Positions 43,956 to 57,300 of a stretch of DNA of 64,000 nucleotides are shown here, one piece after another. The DNA comes from Cylicocyclus nassatus (lineage: Eukaryota > Nematoda > Chromadorea > Rhabditida > Strongylidae). A program made the position numbers and the translations under genes. Position 1 is the first letter of the stretch. Each line of letters begins with the position of its first letter. Below the pieces are notes generated by a model, which had not been told where the DNA came from, searched no databases, and saw only the letters and a program-made list of their open reading frames with translations. The stretch is from the NCBI GenBank assembly GCA_958299035.1, contig CATQJL010000112.1:12810880-12874879 (forward strand), read 5' to 3'.

Positions 43956-45307
43956 GTTGGTGGGTGAATCAGTTGTTAGTTTAGACCCGACCCCGAAGAA
44001 CGAAGCATCCTTATCTGTACAAAGTGAGATTTGCAGCCATATTATCCACAAAGGTTTTGGAATGCCCAATGTCATCGTTGCATTCGAAATTATTGTGACA
44101 GCAGTTGGTGCACTTTAAAAAGCTCTTACCACAACCAGAAAAAGTTTTGGCCTTTCAAAGCTTCTCCGGATTTACAGCCCTAAAGATAAAATCATTTCAC
44201 GATACTAATTTAAACTTTTTCAGAAAAATCACTCAAAAGCAGAAACAAGTTAAGCCTGAACATATAGCCCTACTCACAGCTTGCTTGGATTGGTCACTTC
44301 GACTTCTAACCACTCCCTTGTTTAGCAACCTATTTTAGTAGGGCTAGGAAAATATTTTGAACTCACAATTACCATTTTCCTTTCAGGCATGGAACAGATT
44401 TGATTTTTCAAAATAGGCTAGTTGAACGAGGAAGGAAAAAAGAACAAAAATGAAAGAACAACAAGAACCAGCAAAATGTCGCAGACATAGTTTATGTTGG
44501 CAAACTGAAATACTTCCCGAGGCCATAGCAGCCATAAAAAAGGAACGATGTTTCGGCTATCACGCTGTCACATTTTATTTCCACTACATAAACCCTCTGA
44601 GATTAGAACGAATCAATTGAGACATAAATAGAGGGTAGGAATTGTAAGGTAGACTATCTCCAAGCTCATTTGACAACGTTTCCTCAGATATAGGACAGAT
44701 CGCAGCGCCGTGCACAAGTCTACGAAAAACCTGCCACACTTTTAGTAGCACGATGTCACATGTGCGTCTTTTGTATTAAATTTCATCTCTTTACCGAAAA
44801 AAATATTATACTTTCCAGATACTCTTTCCCGCCGATTTTGTGTTCCTTTTTCTATAAATTGCTGCTGCTCAAGCAACATGCTCTGTCAAAATCAAGTTCC
44901 GTTGTGCGTCCGAACAACTTTAGCAACTTCCGCAAACCATGACCAAGTACGGGAAATCAAAGAATTCAGTGCCTGAAATCTTTTTACGCTGCTTTTGAAC
45001 GAAAAATTGAGGTGTGAGTGGGACCGTGTGCGATCCCACTCACACCTCAAGAAATTTAAAGAAAAAATTTGTAAATCTCTTAACAATAAGCATCAGGCAC
45101 TACAGCCGCTCACTTGTAGAGGTGACAGGCGGAATAAGCAGCAAGATACGAGCATGGGTATCTTACTGAATAACTCTTTGCAGATATGCATTGGTAACTG
45201 ATATGCATTCTACAGCATGGCACTTGTGCTTACCAGCTCATGGTTCCCAGATAAGGATTCTGCATAAAAGCATTGCTTCTTGAGATTATACCGCTGCGTC
45301 AAAGACT

Positions 45308-48300
45308 ATGCTATTGCAAATCATTCTCGTTATTTGCTATCTTTTTTGTGAGGCGACTGCTGGCAATTGCCCGTACGGAACTGCTGCTGATTCGAATGAA
45401 CACTGTATTCACATTGAGACAACGCAGTTGTAAGTTATCAAGAACTAAGTTAATTTTCAAAAAGCGATTGAAGCACTTATTCTTGAATGGAGTTTGAGTG
45501 CTCATTTTTCTACATTGAAAGAAATGTCATTGCTTTGCAACTCGCCATAAATTTTAAGGAACATTGATATATCATAGTCTTCGTAGAATCTAAGCAACTC
45601 TTCCTGAAGTTATCTTTTCTGTGCCATAGAGGGTCAATATGATCTTTTAGTTGGCCTTACAGTTTGGCAAAAATGCCTTTTTGAGAAAAATAGGACAGTC
45701 ACCTGAGTAATTTACAGGTTTTTCTTCTTTAAACGTGGCTGTTCGATGTATCTAGAGCTAGTTGGGGTACATGGCTCCGCTAGGTCCCCACACCGCGGCA
45801 TGATAACATTTGCCATTCAATAGGAAGCATTTCTTTGTCCCCGCCTCACTACATGCCGGTTCCCGGCGCTCCGCATTCTCGTATTCAGCACGCTTAGTTA
45901 TAGTTGGCTGCACGGAATCGCCCGGAATCAGCGCGCGTGTCTCTTGCGGACTAACATTGGCATTCGCGCGCATGAGTCATCATAGCGCCCGTACTCGGCA
46001 TCCGCGCTGCAGGCACGCTCGCGGGCGTTCGGCCTACAACGATCTGGGCGATTTCGTGCAGCCGATCATACCACTCTGTGCTAGCTCCGAGCCCACAGTT
46101 AAAATCCATAAGCTCGAGTACGATTACTTTTAGAGCTCAATGTGTTCGTAATCAGAGTTACCCCCCCTCCCCCCACCCGTGCCAACTCCCAACTTCGTAG
46201 CACGAAGTTCATAAGAAATTGACAAGATCGATGTCGATCAATAACGAAAAGTAGCCTGCGACATTCGCCCCGACACGGAGTGTATGTGTGCAAAATTTTG
46301 GTCCAGACCGGTTGAACAAAATTTTCTATTTGAATAATAATGTAGACATACATACATACATACATACAGAAAACAGACATCCAGCTCTATCAAAAAGATG
46401 TGCCTACTGTTTGATTGTTAATAACTTTCTAGTAATGAAGTCTTTCGAGAAGCATTAGGTACCATTTTGTAAAACTGGCTTCAGCTAAGATTTACGACAT
46501 GGAGCGGATTATCCACTGCTCTTCATTACTGTAGGATTACGGTAGGAACTTTGGAGAGGGTTTTGAGCCATAAAAGGCCGTCTTTTGCCTCAGGAAGGAA
46601 ACAAAGCTACTTGAAAACCCTCACACTGGGCTAATTAGACTTGCTCATTCTAAATGTGAAGTTTGCAACTTATCATAATGCTTCATTAAAAAGTTATACT
46701 AGATAAGGAGTAGCGGCAGTTTCTTCAATGTCTCAAAAGTGCCTTACACAGTAAAAAAAGCTTCGCAATCCTGTACATAGTTGAGAACTCAGCGTCCATG
46801 AAAACCCTATGGCACAAGTTTTCACATTTTTCGAAAATTTTTGAAACGACAGCTTTATCCACAGTGATACCATATGCTTGAAGTTATTACCGTAATTCTA
46901 CGGTAATGAAGAGCAGTCGGTAATCCGCTCTATACCGTGAATCTAAGACGAAGTCAGCTCTACAAAATACTACCTGAAGCTTTTCGAAAGACTTCGGTAC
47001 AAGAGAGTTATTAAGAACCAAACAATAGGCACATCTTTTTGGGACACCCTGTATAAGACGAACACAACCAAATTTTTTGGTCAGTCAGTGAGCAAAACCA
47101 AACCGAATCCACGTGATTTTACAGTGTTTTCCTCCACTGAAGACAGAGTAATGGGACAGTCTTACCACAGTATTATGCGCGAATAAGAGGGCTGGCACTG
47201 GACCAAGGATTAGCACTTATGCTCGCTGTTTGCTTTAAGAGCAGAATTGTAAGGCCGTTGCTGTCAGAGATCCACCTATGTACTGCAGGTGAATCGACGA
47301 TTGTGTCATATTTAGTAATATTATTAGGTTAATTGCAAAAATAATGTCCGTTTTGCAAATTTTCAATTTGAAAAGCTATAACTTTGTCCAGTCTTCATAT
47401 TTTTGAATGCAGTCAAGATCTTCAAAAGCAGCAAACCTTTCTTAACTTAGCGCGCATTTGCAAGCTGATATCGCAAACGCGAAGAACCCCATGCGTCAAA
47501 AAACCAAAAGCTTTTCCTTCGAGAACCTCATCTTTGAGAGATTACAATTTTCTACAAGTTTTATTTCCATAGTTAGGAAATAGCACCAGCTTATTTTGTA
47601 GCCGCAAGCCAGTACTATGCGATTGTATAGAAAACACGTCAACGAATGAGTTCTGCTGAAAAAAAAATAAAAATCGAAAGTTGTTTATTTCTTTGACCCT
47701 GTTTCTGGTAGGCCTGAAAGTCCAAAGTTACGAAAATTTGGAATTTTTCGTGCGATGAATGGCTGCACCTTTGTGCAAAGGTTATAGACTCACAGAAATA
47801 AGCAAAGCGCTTCGGTGATTGCCTTGATCATTAAAAATTTTTGACCCATAGAATGCCACCGGCGAAAATTTATTTTGGCGCATCAAATTTTCGGCCCAGG
47901 TATTTGCGAAAAATCTAGTTATGTTGCAATAGGAAACAATAGCCATCTCATAAGTAGCCATGTTTCCAAGAGAATTCATTCATCTGCGCCCGAACTGTGG
48001 CCAAGACAGTGAAAACAATAAAATTTCGATCTTGAGTGCTGCTGTGCAAAATGCTGGTAAAATTCTAACAGATGAAGATAGAAGCCTAATTTTACCCAGC
48101 TTTAGAAAGCACATGAAGGAAGCTTTCCAATAATGTGCAAAAACTCTTTCGAAAAAAATTTAATGGAAAAAGAGTTGTTTGAAAATAAGTTTCAAAAAAC
48201 GGACGTTATTTTTGCATCGATCTAATAATACAGTCTAACTGGACGAGTTCTAGATTGTGATCAAACAATCTCAGCATCTAAGTCTAGCTAGGATTAGTGA

Positions 48301-51300
48301 TTGAGATCGGCTACCGTATCTCAACACCGAGCTTATGCTGACGAATGCGAGTGAGATATCGCGAAGAACGTTGCAAAAGTAATCTTTTACACGCAAAGTC
48401 AACCCATCCAGTTGTTGTCAGACGCGTTTTTACGTGATGGTGTAACAGAAGTTTGTAACGGAAATAATGCAGGCTTTTCACACCTCTTTTTTGGAGTGTT
48501 GGTTCAAAACAAAATTCCGTTGTTCTAGCTATGCATATCGTTTAAAAGCACTCTTCTCCTAGTTTCTCAGGCATGCTTTCGTTTGAGGGGACTGGGTTTA
48601 TTTCTAATTACCTGCTTCTGAAATAAAGAGACTAAACCTTGGAATTTTTCCTTTTACACTCTTTGCTCTAAATCCGCCGCGAAAAATCGGAACTTTTTTG
48701 CAAACTGGCGCAATGTTTGTATGCGATCTGTGCTACAAAACGCACATTGAAGCAAATTTCACAGAAGTTTCCAGATTGAGAAATTTTATTTCAAACCCAA
48801 ACAACCGCTGCAATCATTCTGCGGCGTATAAATCCATAAATGCGAAGCAATTGCGGAGCTTTTGCCGTGCGCAAAAAGTGTGGGCATAGAACACACGATA
48901 GCAAAAAACCGCAGCCCGTTATTCTCTTCGGCGACGAGAAAACTCAAAAACAGCGGAAAAAAAGCACTCTTCGTCTATTTATCACTTGTGAAGAATGAGT
49001 GATTACAATTTTTTGCGATATTTTCTAGGAGAATTTTTTTTCGTGAAAATCAAGCACAACGCTGCTGCACAACCGACTATTGTCTGCACAGTGAATGAAG
49101 TTTGTACCATTGTACTACATTGTATAGTGAGTTATGGTCTTTCGAACTGAACGTTTTCCAAGAAAACCTTTGGCAGTCTTCGGGCTACGAAATTTTTCTC
49201 AGAGAAGCTACAACGATATTGTAGTGCGTATTAGATTGCCAAAGACCTGCTGATTGCAGTAATTTTTATTGGAAAAGGATTGACTATTTCTGTAAAAAGT
49301 TATAGTAATCCAAACTCAAAAACTGGAATACCTGCATTAATTTTGATACAGCCTAGATAATTAGAACAACAAACAGCAGTGGCGAGAGTTAGTGACAGGA
49401 ATTTCGAAAAATGGCAAAAAAACGGCTACTTCTCGAAAAAATCAAAAACTTAGAAAAGACGTCTGTAGATGACGGATCTGACGTCATGATCCCAACCAAG
49501 TCGCCACTTATATTTGATAGGGTAACACATGCTTTATGAAGGGGCCCAGGTACAATCACAGTTAGGAACAGATGTTGCACTCGTAAATGTACCCCGAAAA
49601 ACATCGACGACATTATGCACGCAAAAGATTATGTGAGACATTTTGTACTCAAATCTCATCACTTGCCCTTACGGTGCACCGACTGTGTCAGATCTGAAGC
49701 GATCTACTATGTTGAGTGCTTAGCTATGCCAAATATGTGGGCGGGGTATCGACCCCACCCACACATTTAGCTTGTGCATGTGAATAAATTCAGGCCGGTG
49801 AAAGACGGGAGAGCATAGCGACTCTGCTGAAGACAGAAAAAATTACGGTGGTAATGAAATTGCTGTTGAACGCACTATATTACCTATGGAAAAAACAAGA
49901 TATTTACTCGCAAACTAAAAGGTTCATTTATCTTATCCCTTGAACCTACGATGAGGGGAAAAAATGAGTTATGATTGACTCCCGGATTCATATGGATTTG
50001 GGTTGCGGACTTTCCTGAGAACAGGGACTTGTCGAATTTTCACGTCACAGCATTACTTTTCGTATGCTCTCGTAATCAAAAACCGTTAGGCATTGCACTG
50101 CCTCGACTCCGCCTCTACACGAATCTGGAAGCCGAAGATACTTTCAACCATTAGTGATCCAATTCCATTCCTATCATTCTACCAACAATGACCATTTCCC
50201 ACCACCCAAAAATTATCAGTAAGTGAGCAAGGCATTGTCAGACTGCACTGCTGATGTGGTTCTGATAAGTTACTGACCTAAAACTCAGTTAGTTTGTCTT
50301 GAACGAATACCTTGTGAAATGTGTAATGTAAATTCAAGTGACTGACTTACTTTTCCTTTGAGAAAGGCACCTGTTGCCGAAACGCGAGGCGAAATAAGTT
50401 GTTCATCAAGCAAACTTTGTGAAGTACAGACAACTTCAGGGTAACGGGCCTTGATATTTCTTTCAAACTTCCGTGTTTTTATAAATATGCTTATTACATC
50501 ATCAATAGGTCTTGGGGTGATGCCGAAGCGTTCTGCGTTGCTCGTGGAGGACATCTCGCTTCTATACATGGCCAATTCGACAATCGCAATCTACAAGGCA
50601 AGTTTGCACTTTGCTCATCAAAACGCATGGCCATGTGTCAATCACAACCTCTAAATATACAAAGCAATGAAATTGACGTGTTTGCGAGAGATACGTAACT
50701 AGAGGCGTTATGAAATCTTTTGAGCTCAAACTTTCCAGACGGGGAACATGGGCTAATTACCGCTCCTCCCTATGCCCTTCTATGGATTTATTGATTAGTT
50801 TACGTACTTCATAGAGACTGAAGTATTGAGACTTATAAATAGATCATATTTCCATTTCCCCATAGTATGCCATACAGCAAGCCGGCTTGGTGATATTTGT
50901 GTTCACGTTCCAAGATTTCAAAGCTGCGAGAGTACAACGAACATTCCTTTACCTCTAGACGGGACTTCTATACAAAAAACAATGTCTTGGCTTAATCTCG
51001 CTCTTTTTCAACTTTTCGGAAACTTCTCGCCATGTTGAACCCATCAAAAATGAACGTTTTTCGAAGCTCTTAATGTCTGCATGCGCTGGAAAATACGTAT
51101 AGGTAGGCGGAGTTCGAAATCTGGAGGTGGAACTGAAAGTCTTCCGTAGTAATTTTTCGTTTTCAACATGCACATTACTTGAGAGGCTCTTTGCAACGCT
51201 GTAAATTGAATTATGCATTTTTACAAGAATCCATTCGATTATACATCAGAAAGTATACAGTGTTAAAAGCCATCTTTGAGCCCGCATGCATAAGGGCTGG

Positions 51301-54300
51301 TAATGCATGTGGTTTTGCAAAATGGTTTTCTGGCCGGCTAGAAGATTCAATGCTTCTGCGGTGGAAGAGGCATTTTTGTGAAATTCTCTCAAGCGGGGAG
51401 CAAAAGATGACTCCTAAAGCTAAAAAATGTGGCAGAGAAACAAGCAACGGGCTGTCCTGTCTAGCTAGCCAGAGCTTTCCTCACTATTGCTAATGTACAC
51501 ATGTCAAAATTTCATCATCACAAGAGACAAGGTCTTTGAGTCAGTATGGTGAGCAGCCCCGCATTTTCTCGCCCATGTCCTCCAACTCAATATTTGCCTT
51601 CTTTCAAGTGTGTTTTTCATCTTCAAATTTGGCTTCCCCTTAATTTTCTGAATAAAAGTTTCCTCAATCATGCCAATTTGGTGTAGCCGTTTTCTTACTT
51701 TTTAATCTCTCTGACATTAATGATTTACCCTCGTTCTAAGCCAGCGATTGCTGTCATATATGTGCTATATTATAGTATATTAAAGATTTGAGCTTGAGGG
51801 CGCAGCTTATTGTTCGAATCTTATGAGACTAGACCAAAGCGTGTTTACCATGTCTTAGGCCTAAGGCATTCCTCCCACGATTCCAGTTGCGGAGCGATTT
51901 CCGATTCGGACATGTGTTCCTAGTCCGCCGCGCACGAGCGCCCAACCTCAGACAATCGCGAAGAACCTCCGGGGCAAATTAAGCATCTAAAACTTCTGGG
52001 GCGGACGCTGCTATTGGTCCTTATGGCGTCGACCGTAGGCGTGGGTGGGCCCTGCTCCCTGGCAGCTCCCAATAGGAGTTAACCCCAGAAGCTTTGCCCC
52101 GGAGCCTCTTTTGCCATTGTCTGAGACTGTGTGGTCGCGCGGGTTTCTGTGAGATTGACGTTGCGACATCGCGGGCCATTTTGGCACGGGCATACCTACA
52201 GGCCGGATACCGTTGCGACATCGCTCAAACTCAACGATGTCGCTGTCGCTAGTTCCGCACCAGCGATCAGCAAGTCGCTCGAAGGGCTTCTTTTTTGTAA
52301 GGAGTTTTGTATTTTTATGCAAATGCAATTTTTATGCAATATCTTACACAAGCGCTTCTTTTTTGCATGAGAGAGATGGTCATCAAAAATATTCTGTACT
52401 ATTAGCCTTTGAAAACTTACCTAACGCCAAGGAAATAAATAGTATGGAATGCTTCCCATATGTCACCTCCCCTCGGGGTGGCACACACTATCCTCGCAAT
52501 GCATGAGCTTCTCCTGTTCTTGTTTGGCAGTTACAAGTAAATGGTAATTCGAATGTTCTTGCTATAATTTATGAAGCATAGTAAGATGTGCAGTCTCTCG
52601 GTTGCTCAGGCGTTATGTATAATCGTTCACAAGGCAGAGAAGAGCTCGCGAAGCACTCGTTGTTGAATTATGTCTTTTCAGGATTTTTTATAGGGCTGGA
52701 AGCTGGCCTTACTATCACGATTAGCGTATATGCCTACCAATGACTAGAAGAGTGAATTTGAAAATTTATGAACTAAGTCGGTTTTGCAGCAGACTTGCGT
52801 CAGTGAAAAAACTTTGGTAGAATAGAATGAAAAATGAATTTATATCCTTCCTCTTTTGATGTAGTGTTCTCTGATAAGCTATGGCGCCACATTCTGTGAA
52901 TTTCCGTGAATAATTACACTTCTAACGCGAATTCTCCAAAAGTGCGTATAATAAAGCGTGGTGTGCGAGCGTCCACGAAGTTTCTCAAGGTATTTCCAGT
53001 AATCAAGCGAAGAGCGGTTTTTACGCAGTAAACGGTCGCCAACAGTCTAATTGCAGAAATTCGTAACGACCGAATCGTTGCAGGTATGCCTTAGGCTTTA
53101 GAGTCGCTTGCACTAACATCCCCAGGGAAAGGGAATGTAAAAGAAAGTTTTTTATCCTAAGCTCTACATGTCTGGATTTCACTCTGGCTACCTTCATATT
53201 CCTGCTGTCCTTCAATATGAAGATATTAAACAGAAGCGAGCAATTGTACAAGTTGCATTTCCCAGCTTTCTGCATGAACCCATGGTCCAGGGAGGCCGAC
53301 CGTCTTTTCTTCAAAGTCATTTTTCTTTCTTCAAAGTAAACGCAATCATTCCAGTATGTACTGTTTATGTAATCCAGAACCCCTAAGCATGTTGCCCATA
53401 AGAGAAAGAGTTATTGAAGCATTAAGATTTTTGATGAACCCCAACTTTCGACTTGTGGTTCATCGCATTTTTTATAACATCAGAGTATCATCTGTTTCTA
53501 TCAGAAACATGCTCAACACCGTTGGGCAGATAAAAGTACAACTTTGGAAATTTCTCATTAACTGGGAAGTAAGTAAAATGACTTCAGAAGAAAGACGACC
53601 GGTCATTGAGAATTATCAGGAGATCATACAAAAAAGTGAAACGGCGGCTTGTACTGCTTCTCGCTCCCGTTTAATGTGTTTATGGTAAAGTGTAGTAGGA
53701 ATACTCACTATGGATCGACAGCGTGAAACGCAGATCTCTGGAGCTTCAGATATGAAGGTTTTTTAGGGCAGTGTCTGGGCAGATTTTATGAGGCAGCGTC
53801 CGGGCAGACTTGGACATTGCCGAGTATTATCATGACCGTGTACTAGGACCTCAGTCAAAAACGATTGCGCATATCCGACTTTCAAACACTCTCTGTAAAA
53901 GGAGAAAATCGGCCCAGAAAACACCGAGCCTTAAGGACCACGCCCACTCCCTCGCATGGTGTCCGCTTCCTTACAAACTCTCCTTAGTCTTTGACTTATT
54001 TTCACGCGGCGTGGTAAACGCATCGGACACCTAGTGTCTACCTGTTAATGCTCGCTTTCGACAAGAGTAGCTTAGGAGCACTCACCCGCGGTTTTCATAA
54101 ATTTGTCAAAAAGGGGTTCTTTTGAGGAACTCACGCATTGAGTGCCATATTAGGAATCAGCGCCATGAAAAGGCCTGGATAAGACAAAAAACAGAAATCA
54201 AAACCTTGCCTGAATGCTGCCTTCAAGGCTGCAATCCCCTTCTTAGCGGGGATGTCAATACACGCGCTTTTCCAAACGGCACGCAGCTTGAAAGAAAGCT

Positions 54301-57300
54301 TTACATGCGGAAACTTTAGATATCTGGTTATCATGGTTTGTCCAACCATAAGATTCAGTCTACCTTTCACTATAAACATAATGAATAGGAGCGAGAAGTT
54401 GTATGAATATTACGGTTTTTTCTGTGTCCCTAAAAGATCCTTGGCGACCGAGTGTCTTTTCTTGGAAACGCACACTATCACTACACTTTCCGTCAGTGTG
54501 GAGAGTTTCTCCGAGATACACTACTTCGCGAACAAATTTATTCAATATTAGCCCGTTTAAGGATTACATTTGATAAAAAGGTTGTTCCTGCGCACCATAG
54601 CATCGCCTTGGAAGCATTTCCTACGAAACTGCTTTGCTGCACATTAAAGGGTGTTGCACCATTCAACCGTTATACGATCTTGTTGGTATCTTCACGGCGT
54701 AGTCAAAAACGTCGCAAGAGACTGCCATAAATGTGGCTTCTTTGGGATCGAGCACTACGCAGGGTCCAAACTCAATCGTCTCAAGTTTGTGGTTTTGATA
54801 GCCCATCAAATACGTTTTTTTTCTTCTAAGTCAACAAAAACATCCAGACCGGCAGTAATCTTCTCTACCTGGTGGTATCATAGATGCCGGCAAGCTGGCA
54901 TACATCGCGGAAAGTTGCCAACTCCAGTGGCAGTTTACGGATTTCAAAGATTCTAATAATCCTATACAAACTTAGTCTGCCACTCCGCACATGAATTTTT
55001 GATAACGCAGACATTCGCAAAACATCGGCATGGCGCCCGTTTGGACGCGCATGCGTTAGTTGCAAGGGTCGCTACACTAAGCATTCGACCATTCGCTGAA
55101 TGATTTTCGTTTGTTTCAGCAAAGCGAGACATGCATACAGAAGTGTCCGCCTGCAAAAGTGCATGATCGATGGAAACTTTGACTTGAAAGAAAAGCTGAT
55201 TGATACGAGCAAGAGAGAGGCAAAATCGGTGCGACGAGAATTAGAAGGGTACAAAAAGATAGTGTTCTTTATGGTTTTATGATAGCGCCAAAATTTTTTT
55301 CTATAATAGTATCGATACAAAAAAAGGAAAACTCTCATAGCGATAAAACTGATAGCTTCATGATGGAAAGTGAAATTTTTTGATTTTTTTAAATTGTGTG
55401 ATATTGCCGCATTGCCCAAGTTCATAGACGCCGTCGGCAAAGTTGACAACACCTCGACGTGGTAGGGGCACGTCGATATGCCGGCAGCTTCCTCTCTCAA
55501 AAGAGCACGCTATTTCTCGTGCTTTCTCTGCCGGCAGCAGGTGGCATCTTCATCGAGAAAATTCTTCGAAAAAGGTCTAGAACGCTAAATTTGGGAATTT
55601 AGTTTCTGATCACCTACGGAAAGGTCCCGGCGACCTGCCGACGAGACCTGCCGTTAGGTCGGAGGGATTACTACCGCCTTCAATTTTGGACTGGCTACCT
55701 AACCCAACGGTGCTAAGCATGTCCTAATAAAAACCGATGGCTTATCAATGTACCGAAGTTTTCTATAATCCCAATCTTCGGCTGGTGGTTTATTGCGATT
55801 TGCATGATTTCGATGCATTTTATTCTTTTCAGAAACATGCTTGGCATTGCTAGATTACATAATCTAGTACAGCCTTGGGGTGTTTTTATTGATTTTGGAG
55901 AAAGGTAAATTAGTTGGAAAAAAGACTGTCGACCGCCGGGGATTAGTAGGGATTGTACAAAAAACTGAAGCATGCAGCTTATTTCTCGCTCCTTTTTCAT
56001 ATCTTAGCAGTGGGGAATAGTATTGTAAAAACACTTGTGGATAGTTAGGGCCGCATGCACTAACCTCTCCGCTGGGGAGGGGATCGCAGCCCAAAAGAAA
56101 GCTTTATATTTCGAAACTCCAGATACCTGTATTTCACATTGTGTACCTATCCGTAAGTAATCCTACTACACTTCACTATGAACATGTTAAACAGGAGCGA
56201 GAAGCTGTATAAGCCGCATTTTCCAGCTTTTGTATAATCCCTGATGATCCCCGGCGCTTTTCAAGTCATTTTTCTTTCTCCGAAGTTAACGAAAACCTTC
56301 CAAAGTTGTACTGAACATCTAACACAACAGTGCTAAGCATGCTGCTGATGAGAACAAATGAGTTTTTGAAAAGTCGAATTTTTCGGTAAACCTCAAATTT
56401 CGACCAGCGAATCATCGAAAATTTCATGACTTCAAGACATCATTTGTTCTTATCAGCAACATGCTTAGCACTGTCGGTTTAGATAACATGCACAACTTTG
56501 GAGGTTTTTCGTTGACTTCGGAAAAAGAAAAATGACTTTAAAGAAAAGCGCCAGGGATCATCAGGGATCATGCAAAAGCTGGAAAATGTGGTTTGTACAG
56601 CTTCTCGCTCCTCTTCAACATGTTCATAGTGAAGGGTAGTAGGAATACTTACGGATAGGTACACAACGTGAAATCCAGGTATCTGGAGTTTCGAAATATA
56701 AAGCTTTCTTTTAAGCTGCGATCCCCTCCCCGCGGGGATGTTAGTGCATGCGGCCCTTAGACGCATGATATGCAGAGCGCCGGATCTTCAGGATACAAGC
56801 TTTCTTTTGAGCCGCGCTTTCCTCCGGATGTTTATGCATTGGGCCCTAGAACCTTCAATCTGAAAGGAGAAAATAACAGCGCATCACGTTCACTCAACCA
56901 CGAACATAAACGTCCATCTTTAATCCAAGTGCCATTTTAATGGTCTTTTGTAAAAGGAAGAAGGAAGTAAAACGGCTAATAATTTTCCCTTCTGTCCAGT
57001 GCCTGCCTGTCTTGCGGGCTATATGTCGAAAGGCGAGCGTTTGTGCAGTCGTTAGTTTGTCATTACCATACTAAATCTGTGCTCTACAAAAAAAAGTTTT
57101 TTGGAAGTTTTGTGTGGATCAGAAAGTGTAGAGGAGGATTATACAGCTGAACCCGGAACGAAAATTTATGCTCCTTTACTAATTTTCCTAAATAGTGACA
57201 GCCAATCATACGCGCCTTTCTCCCTGCCTTGCCACCGAGCTAAGCAAGCTTTCGGAACCTCAAAATCATTAATAAACAAAATTAGCGAGTGTACTTCAGC

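Larger units (their letters stand above)
34480..44950. repeat. 10.5-kb palindrome with lectin fragments in both arms
   Basis: Left arm 34480-38612 is a reverse complement of right arm 40387-44950, interrupted by insertions. From the centre outward each arm has a terminal FBG exon, the gene A-type 3' flank, an exon-2 CTLD relic, and a block ending near a CACCTCACC tract. The left arm alone carries the short element at 36591-37096; the right arm has about 1.2 kb extra (42300-43480). The spacer (38613-40386) holds a direct-repeat unit, a short element and an RTE 3' end. Confidence 0.7.
45095..51858 (+). repeat. Direct segmental duplication, copy B
   Basis: Collinear with 4500-9713. It contains exon 1, intron 1 and exon 2 of gene B. 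It is larger than copy A because of the elements at 46392-47051 and 47334-48225 and other sequence. Beyond 51858 it enters an unrelated GC-rich stretch. Confidence 0.8.

Noticed and set aside
54651..54956. 101-residue plus-strand frame
   Set aside because: It mirrors the minus-strand two-exon candidate, which has matching splice phases and better composition.
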